A DNA stretch of 37,232 nt from SZAS-103 sp964640525. Lineage in GTDB: Bacteria > Pseudomonadota > Gammaproteobacteria > Xanthomonadales > Xanthomonadaceae. The stretch spans positions 1-37,232 of the forward strand of contig CAZXGS010000029.1 in NCBI GenBank assembly GCA_964640525.1. Direction: 5' to 3'. The position numbers and the translations under genes were made by a program. This document shows, in pieces, positions 33,196 through 37,232 of this stretch (the stretch's first letter is position 1; every line of letters starts with the position of its first letter). The notes under the pieces are model-generated. The model was given only the letters and a program-made list of their open reading frames with translations, searched no databases and was not told the origin of the DNA.

Positions 33196-33873
33196 TCAGA
33201 ACCGTGGTGGCAGGGCGAACTCGGCAAGCTCGACGGCTCCGTCGTGGTTCTCGTCGAAGAAAGCAAACGCAGGAGCGAAGCGCGGGAAGGCCGCGGTGAA
33301 TTCGGCGCGGCTGAGCTTGCCGTCGTGGTCGGCATCGGCTTTCGCAAACAGCGCCGCGATCCGCCGACCGCGTTGCGTCAGTGCGCGTTCGGCAAGCGCG
33401 ACCGCGGCCTTGTGCATCTCCTGCTGGTCGATGCTGCCGTCGTGATTGGCATCGATGGCCTGGAAGTTGGCGCTCACCACCTTCATGCCCGCGGCCTGCG
33501 CCTCGGCTGCGGTGAGCTTGCCGTCATGGTTGGCATCGGACTTGGCAAACGCAGCCATCCTGCCCTGCACGCCGTTGCGCGCCGCACCCATCCACTCGCG
33601 GCGCCACATCGCCTTGACCTCGGACATGGTGATGGCGCCGTCGTGGTTGGCGTCGATCGCGGCGAAATTCTTCGCGATCACCGGCATCGCGGCGGCTTCG
33701 GCCGGGGTGATCTTGCCGTCGTGATTGGCGTCCAGGTCGCCGATCCAGAGCAGCTTGGGCGCCGGTGCCTTGGCCGTCGACTGCGCTGCCAGCGCGCCTG
33801 GCGCGAGCAGCACGCCAACCAGCGCGATCAGGCACAGCGGGCGAAGGGAGCGGGCGGACTGGAGTCGGGTCAT
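33196..33873 (-). CDS. Exported protein with six EF-hand loops
   Basis: This 225-residue protein has a signal peptide (about 1-30, ending GALAAQ) and six EF-hand-like calcium loops, five following D-x-(N/D)-H-D-G: DLDANHDGKITPAE, DANHDGAITMSE, DANHDGKLTAAE, DANHDGSIDQQE, DADHDGKLSRAE and DENHDGAVELAE. Each ends in Glu at the right spacing, so all may bind calcium. It would act in the periplasm or outside the cell; the function is unknown. ATG at 33873 or the adjacent GTG at 33876 serves as start, with AGGA upstream. It is divergent from the dienelactone hydrolase gene and shares a symmetric -10 region. Confidence 0.9.
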   Translation of the reverse strand: MTRLQSARSLRPLCLIALVGVLLAPGALAAQSTAKAPAPKLLWIGDLDANHDGKITPAEAAAMPVIAKNFAAIDANHDGAITMSEVKAMWRREWMGAARNGVQGRMAAFAKSDANHDGKLTAAEAQAAGMKVVSANFQAIDANHDGSIDQQEMHKAAVALAERALTQRGRRIAALFAKADADHDGKLSRAEFTAAFPRFAPAFAFFDENHDGAVELAEFALPPRF

Positions 33874-33900
33874 CACGGATTCCTGCAGGACATGAAGTGG

Positions 33901-33912
33901 CCACTATAGTGG
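33901..33912. promoter_or_regulatory. Palindromic, bidirectional -10 region
   Basis: CCACTATAGTGG is a perfect 12-base palindrome that reads TATAGT on both strands (33905-33910 plus, 33908-33903 minus). It lies between two divergent genes, 28 bases from the EF-hand gene start and 56 from the hydrolase start. A partial -35 (TTCGCA, 16-base spacer) is visible for the minus direction only. Confidence 0.5.
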
Positions 33913-33967
33913 GCGGGCGGCGGTTGCGAAACCGCATGACCGCCGGCACAGCATCGAGGAGAACGAC

Positions 33968-34642
33968 GTGGGCGAGAAAATCGAACTGGAATTCCCCGGC
34001 CACCGCATCGGCGCATGGCTGGCGCGACCGGCGCAGACGCCGCGTGCCGGCCTGGTGCTGATCCAGGAGATCTTCGGCTTGAACGCCCACATCCGCAGCG
34101 TGGCCGAGCGCTTGGCAACGCACGGCTTCCAGGTCGTCGCCCCGGCGCTGTTCGATGCGGTGGAGGCCGGCGTCGAGCTTGATTACGACCCGCACGGCTA
34201 CGCCCGTGGACGCGAGTTGGCCACCGCGCTGGGCTTCGAGCGCGCACTGGCCGGCGTGGAAGCCGCGACGGGCTTACTGCGCAGGGAACTGGGCGCCGGC
34301 GCTGGCGTCGCCGCCACCGGTTACTGCTGGGGCGGCAGCGTCGCGTTCCTCGCCAACACCCGGCTCGGCCTGCCGGCGGTGAGCTATTACGGTGCGCGCA
34401 CGGTGCCGTTCCTGCACGAGCGCTTGCGCGCACCGATGCTGTTCCACTTCGGCCAGCGCGATCCCTGGATCAGCGCGGCCGATATCGAGGCCACGCGCAA
34501 GGCGCAACCGGACGCGCAAGTCCACGTCTGGCCGGCCGGACATGGTTTCAACTGCGAGATGCGCGAGGACTACGACGCCGACTGCGCGGCCACGGCGCTG
34601 GAGGTCACGCTGGCGTTCCTGGCCGAGGCCACCGCCACATGA
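33968..34642 (+). CDS. Dienelactone hydrolase family protein
   Basis: This 224-residue alpha/beta hydrolase has the dienelactone hydrolase pattern: Glu34 in LIQEIFGLN, the Cys nucleophile Cys120 in GYCWGG, Asp165 in GQRDPW and His192 in AGHGFN. Family members open lactone rings such as dienelactone in chlorocatechol breakdown, but many chromosomal copies have other ester substrates. The start is GTG at 33968 with a GAGGAGAAC ribosome-binding site. Its stop overlaps the HIT gene start (ATGA), so the two are cotranslated. Confidence 0.93.
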   Translation: MGEKIELEFPGHRIGAWLARPAQTPRAGLVLIQEIFGLNAHIRSVAERLATHGFQVVAPALFDAVEAGVELDYDPHGYARGRELATALGFERALAGVEAATGLLRRELGAGAGVAATGYCWGGSVAFLANTRLGLPAVSYYGARTVPFLHERLRAPMLFHFGQRDPWISAADIEATRKAQPDAQVHVWPAGHGFNCEMREDYDADCAATALEVTLAFLAEATAT

Positions 34643-35061
34643 ATGCGGACGCGGCCGGCTTCGCCCTGCATCCGCGACTTGCCGCCGACACCGTGGCGCT
34701 GGCATCGCTCGCGCTGTGCGAGGTGCGCCTGATGGACGATGCACGCTATCCGTGGTTGATCCTTGTTCCGCGCAAGGCGGGGGTGGAGTCGTTGTTGCAC
34801 CTGACCGCGGACGCGCAGGCCGAACTGCTGGGCGAAGTCCGTCACTGCGCACAGGTGTTGGAGACCGAACACGCGCCAACGCGGTTGAACATCGCCATGC
34901 TTGGCAACCTCGTGCCACAACTGCATGTGCATGTGGTGGCCCGCTTCGACGGCGACGCCGCCTGGCCGGCGCCGGTCTGGGGCGTCGGCCAGGCGCAGCC
35001 CTACGCGCACGAGGCGCTTGCGCAACAACGCGCACGCTATCGCCGCGCGCTGGCCATCTGA
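34639..35061 (+). CDS. HIT family protein
   Basis: This 140-residue histidine-triad protein has the nucleotide-binding motif QLHVHVVAR (His96, His98) and the preceding LNIAMLGNLVPQ; the third His of the classical triad is replaced by Val, as in several proteobacterial members. HIT proteins hydrolyse or transfer nucleotides, for example adenosine phosphoramidates. Other conserved blocks are YPWLILVPRK and EVRHCAQVLE. It is coupled to the dienelactone hydrolase gene and is followed by the 5-oxoprolinase genes after 24 bases. Confidence 0.92.
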   Translation: MNADAAGFALHPRLAADTVALASLALCEVRLMDDARYPWLILVPRKAGVESLLHLTADAQAELLGEVRHCAQVLETEHAPTRLNIAMLGNLVPQLHVHVVARFDGDAAWPAPVWGVGQAQPYAHEALAQQRARYRRALAI

Positions 35062-35085
35062 GCGCGCTGCACTCCCGATCGCACC

Positions 35086-35793
35086 ATGTCGCCGTCCCCC
35101 ACCATCGAGCCGCTCGGCGACAGCGCCCTGCTGCTGCGCTGGGCTGCCACCATCGACGCACGCGTCAACCGCCGCGTGCATGCGTTCGCGGCCGCATTGC
35201 GCGCGCGCCAACCGACGTGGTTGCTCGATCTGACGCCTGGCTACGCCAGCCTTGCCGTGCACGTGGACGTGACCCGGCTGGCGGGCGAGGAGCCGCTGGC
35301 CATCGCCAGCGCATGCCTTCGCGAACGCCTGCGCGACGCACCCGACGCTGCAGCGCCGTGGATGGTTCGTCAGGTCGAAATCCCGGTGTGCTACGGCGGC
35401 GAGCATGGCCCCGACCTCGCCGCCGTGGCCACGACGGCTGGACTGCCCATGGCCGAGGTGGTGGCACACCACACCGCTGCCGACTACACGGTGGCGATGC
35501 TGGGCTTTGCGCCAGGGTTTGCCTATCTGCTCGGGCTCGATCCGCGGCTGTCGACGCCGCGTCACGCCAGACCGCGCGCGCAGGTCGCCGCCGGCAGCGT
35601 CGGCATCGGCGGCATCCAGACCGGCATCTATCCGACACCGAGCCCGGGAGGCTGGCAAATCATCGGTCGCACGCCGGAGCACCTGTTCGACGCCGGCCGC
35701 GATCCCCCCTGCCTGCTGCAGCCCGGCGATCACGTGCGTTTCGTGGCCATCGACGCGGCCACGTTCGCGGGCCTCGATGGGGTCGAACGATGA
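35086..35793 (+). CDS. pxpB: 5-oxoprolinase subunit PxpB
   Basis: PxpB works with PxpA and PxpC to hydrolyse 5-oxoproline (pyroglutamate) to glutamate with ATP. The 235-residue protein has the KipI/PxpB signatures PLGDSALLLRW, VCYGGEHGPDLAAVA, HHTAADYTVAMLGFAPGFAYL and the loop AGSVGIGGIQTGIYPTPSPGGW. The ATG at 35086 is the natural start. Its stop overlaps pxpC by four bases (ATGA). Older annotations call this allophanate hydrolase subunit 1. Confidence 0.94.
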   Translation: MSPSPTIEPLGDSALLLRWAATIDARVNRRVHAFAAALRARQPTWLLDLTPGYASLAVHVDVTRLAGEEPLAIASACLRERLRDAPDAAAPWMVRQVEIPVCYGGEHGPDLAAVATTAGLPMAEVVAHHTAADYTVAMLGFAPGFAYLLGLDPRLSTPRHARPRAQVAAGSVGIGGIQTGIYPTPSPGGWQIIGRTPEHLFDAGRDPPCLLQPGDHVRFVAIDAATFAGLDGVER

Positions 35794-36764
35794 CGCTGGA
35801 AGTGCTCTCGTCAGGCCTGCTGAGCTGCGTCCAGGACCGCGGCCGCAACGGCTGGCGCGCGCTGGGCGTGGGCATGGCCGGCGCGGCCGATGCTTACTCG
35901 CTGGCGGTCGCCAACCTGCTGGTCGGCAATCCCGCCGACGCGGCGGCGCTGGAGATCAATCTCGTCGGACCGACCCTGCGGCTGCACGCCGACGTCCTGC
36001 TCGCCCTGTGCGGCGCCACGATCCAGGCCCGGGCCGATGGCGTCGCCTTGCCGGGCTGGCGTCCGCTGGCACTGCGTGCGGGAACGACACTCACGCTGGG
36101 CCACTGCCTGCAAGGCGCGCGAACCATCCTGTCCGTGGCCGGCGGCATCGACGTGCCCCGGGTTCTCGGCAGCCGCGCCACCGACCTGCGTGGCGGGTTC
36201 GGCGGCACCCACGGCCGCGGGTTGCGCGTGGGCGATCGGCTCGCGGTGCCGACGACCGCGTCGATTGGCGGCTTGCAGGACACGCCACGAATCGCCCGCT
36301 GGTGGATCGACCACCGGCCGGATCTGGACTTTGCCGACAGCATCGGCGTCCGCGTGCTGGCCGGGGCCGACACGACCACACCGGCCGATGGCCTGCACGC
36401 ACAGGAATTCACCGTGGCCCCGACCAGCAACCGCCAGGGCTTGCGGCTGCAAGGGCGCGCGCTGCAACCAACGGACCCCCGCGAACGGATTTCCGAGCCG
36501 GTCGTTCCAGGCACGCTGCAGTTGCCACCGGACGGGCAACCCATCGTCCTGCTTGCCGACGCGCAGACCGTCGGTGGTTACCCGCGGATCGGCCACGTCA
36601 TCACCGCGGACCTGCCCCGCGTGGCGCAACGCCGGCCGGGGCAGAAGATCCACTTCATTCCGGTCGATCAACGCCAGGCTGCGCGCGCGAATGCCGACCA
36701 ACGCGTGCGCCTGGCCCGGATCGGGCTGGCGATCCAGGCGCGGCGCAGGCACGAGGGCCGCTAG
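35790..36764 (+). CDS. pxpC: 5-oxoprolinase subunit PxpC
   Basis: This 324-residue partner of PxpB has the KipA/PxpC landmarks VLSSGLLSCVQDRGRNGWRALGVG, AADAYSLAVANLLVGN, LSVAGGIDVPRVLGSRATDLRGGFGGTHGR, the SNRQGLRLQG and ADAQTVGGYPRIGHV segments. It is translationally coupled to pxpB. PxpA usually completes the set, but the sequence after the stop is repeat DNA up to the window edge, so pxpA is either further downstream or elsewhere. Confidence 0.94.
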   Translation: MTLEVLSSGLLSCVQDRGRNGWRALGVGMAGAADAYSLAVANLLVGNPADAAALEINLVGPTLRLHADVLLALCGATIQARADGVALPGWRPLALRAGTTLTLGHCLQGARTILSVAGGIDVPRVLGSRATDLRGGFGGTHGRGLRVGDRLAVPTTASIGGLQDTPRIARWWIDHRPDLDFADSIGVRVLAGADTTTPADGLHAQEFTVAPTSNRQGLRLQGRALQPTDPRERISEPVVPGTLQLPPDGQPIVLLADAQTVGGYPRIGHVITADLPRVAQRRPGQKIHFIPVDQRQAARANADQRVRLARIGLAIQARRRHEGR

Positions 36765-36909
36765 CGAACGCAGGCGGCGATGCGGTGAGGCTGCGCAGGC
36801 GCGATGGACGCCGAACCACCCCGCAGCCCTGCCCTACGCCTGCGGCGAAGGCGATGGCGCAGCCGTGGCGTCGACGACGATTCGGAGCGTGGCGCGCCCG
36901 TCGATCGAT

Positions 36910-37044
36910 CCGTTCGTGCCGGGCCAGTCGAAGAACCCGTTCGTGGTGAGCCTGTCAGCAATGCCGTTCGTGGGGAGCCTGTCAGCAATGCCGTTCGTGG
37001 GGAGCTTGTCAGCAATGCCGTTCGTGGTGAGCTTGTCGAACCAC
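36910..37044. repeat. Tandem 27-bp units (about five)
   Basis: Units of exactly 27 bases begin CCGTTCGTGGTGAGCCTGTC and end AGCAATG. They start at 36937, 36964 and 36991, preceded by a diverged unit at 36910 and followed by a unit at 37018 that reads on into GTCGAACCACG. The stretch from the pxpC stop to the window edge contains no gene. The array parallels the 26-bp array at 9265-9472. Confidence 0.9.
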
Positions 37045-37226
37045 GCCTTTCGCGCACCCATGCACGCCCTTCGACAGGCTCAGGGCGAACGGATTGAAGA
37101 AACGCCTTTCGTTCTGAACCCTTCGAAATGCCCGTTCGTGGTGAGCCAGCCTGCCCTGAGCCTGTCGAAGGGAACCACGTTTTTCGCGCACCCAGGCCTG
37201 CCCTTCGACAGGCTCAGGGCGAACGG
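37018..37226. repeat. Two copies of the dispersed TTCGTGGTGAGCCTGTCGAA inverted repeat
   Basis: The first copy pairs CCGTTCGTGGTGAGCTTGTC (37018 onward) with CCCTTCGACAGGCTCAGGGC (to 37092). The second pairs CCGTTCGTGGTGAGCC (37132 onward) with another CCCTTCGACAGGCTCAGGGC (to 37226), and carries an extra GAGCCTGTCGAAGGGAACCA inside. Both right arms end GAACGGATTGAA. Confidence 0.88.
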
Positions 37227-37232
37227 ATTGAA

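Noticed and set aside
34392..36764. 790-codon frame that includes pxpC
   Set aside because: The part before 35790 is out of frame with, and overlaps, the dienelactone hydrolase, HIT and pxpB genes; only the last 324 codons are PxpC.

Overview
The window is high-GC chromosomal DNA from a gammaproteobacterium, most likely a member of the Xanthomonadaceae/Lysobacteraceae (Lysobacter, Luteimonas, Thermomonas or a relative). I base this on protein flavour, on the intergenic repeat families (a dispersed element containing the TTCGTGGTGAGCCTGTCGAA motif, and REP-like TGTAGGAGC elements), and on promoters whose -10 box lies only a few bases before the start codon. I see no rRNA, phage or complete insertion sequence. 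There is one tRNA gene, for Ser(GCT). Most genes are housekeeping genes in short operons.

Layout: 0.2-2.7 kb holds an orphan lasso-peptide-like maturation module: a PqqD-like recognition protein, a B2-type Cys protease, and a divergent ABC exporter. 2.8-5.4 kb holds a PadR regulator with a HAAS/sensor membrane protein, then alanine dehydrogenase. 5.8-9.2 kb holds thioredoxin reductase, a FemAB-like acyltransferase, Aat and IF-1. 9.2-10.7 kb holds a 26-bp tandem array, a histidine phosphatase, a SerA-N-terminus-like mini-gene and a MITE-like element. 10.9-13.9 kb holds a GNAT enzyme, a small acidic-tailed peptide and a membrane TPR-GGDEF diguanylate cyclase. 14.0-15.7 kb holds the tRNA, a MerC-like protein and Zur. 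16.1-19.8 kb holds leucine catabolism genes (biotin carboxylase subunit, a lipoprotein, HMG-CoA lyase). 20.4-25.0 kb holds pirin, a Pro/Asp-rich exported protein, an amidohydrolase, a RidA-like protein and a methyltransferase. 25.1-28.4 kb holds RlmKL, an alpha/beta hydrolase and an AmpD-like amidase.

28.7-31.8 kb is the most rearranged part. A MITE-like element truncates an HNH-type gene, and its terminal repeat supplies the stop codon. The 5' end of a diheme cytochrome c gene is duplicated as a 137-bp direct repeat. Between the two copies lie a methyltransferase gene broken by a 7-bp repeat tract (candidate phase variation) and a RelE/ParE-type toxin-antitoxin pair.

31.8-36.8 kb holds acyl-CoA thioesterase II, a DUF2007-like protein, a six-EF-hand exported protein, a dienelactone hydrolase, a HIT protein and 5-oxoprolinase subunits PxpB/PxpC. 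The right end (36.9-37.2 kb) is a second tandem array (27-bp unit) of the same dispersed repeat family.

The best candidates for undescribed biology are the GNAT/acidic-peptide/TPR-GGDEF cluster, the heptanucleotide-disrupted methyltransferase inside the duplicated promoter segment, and the orphan lasso-type B1-B2-exporter module without a visible cyclase or precursor. All functional calls come from reading motifs by eye; no database search was run.
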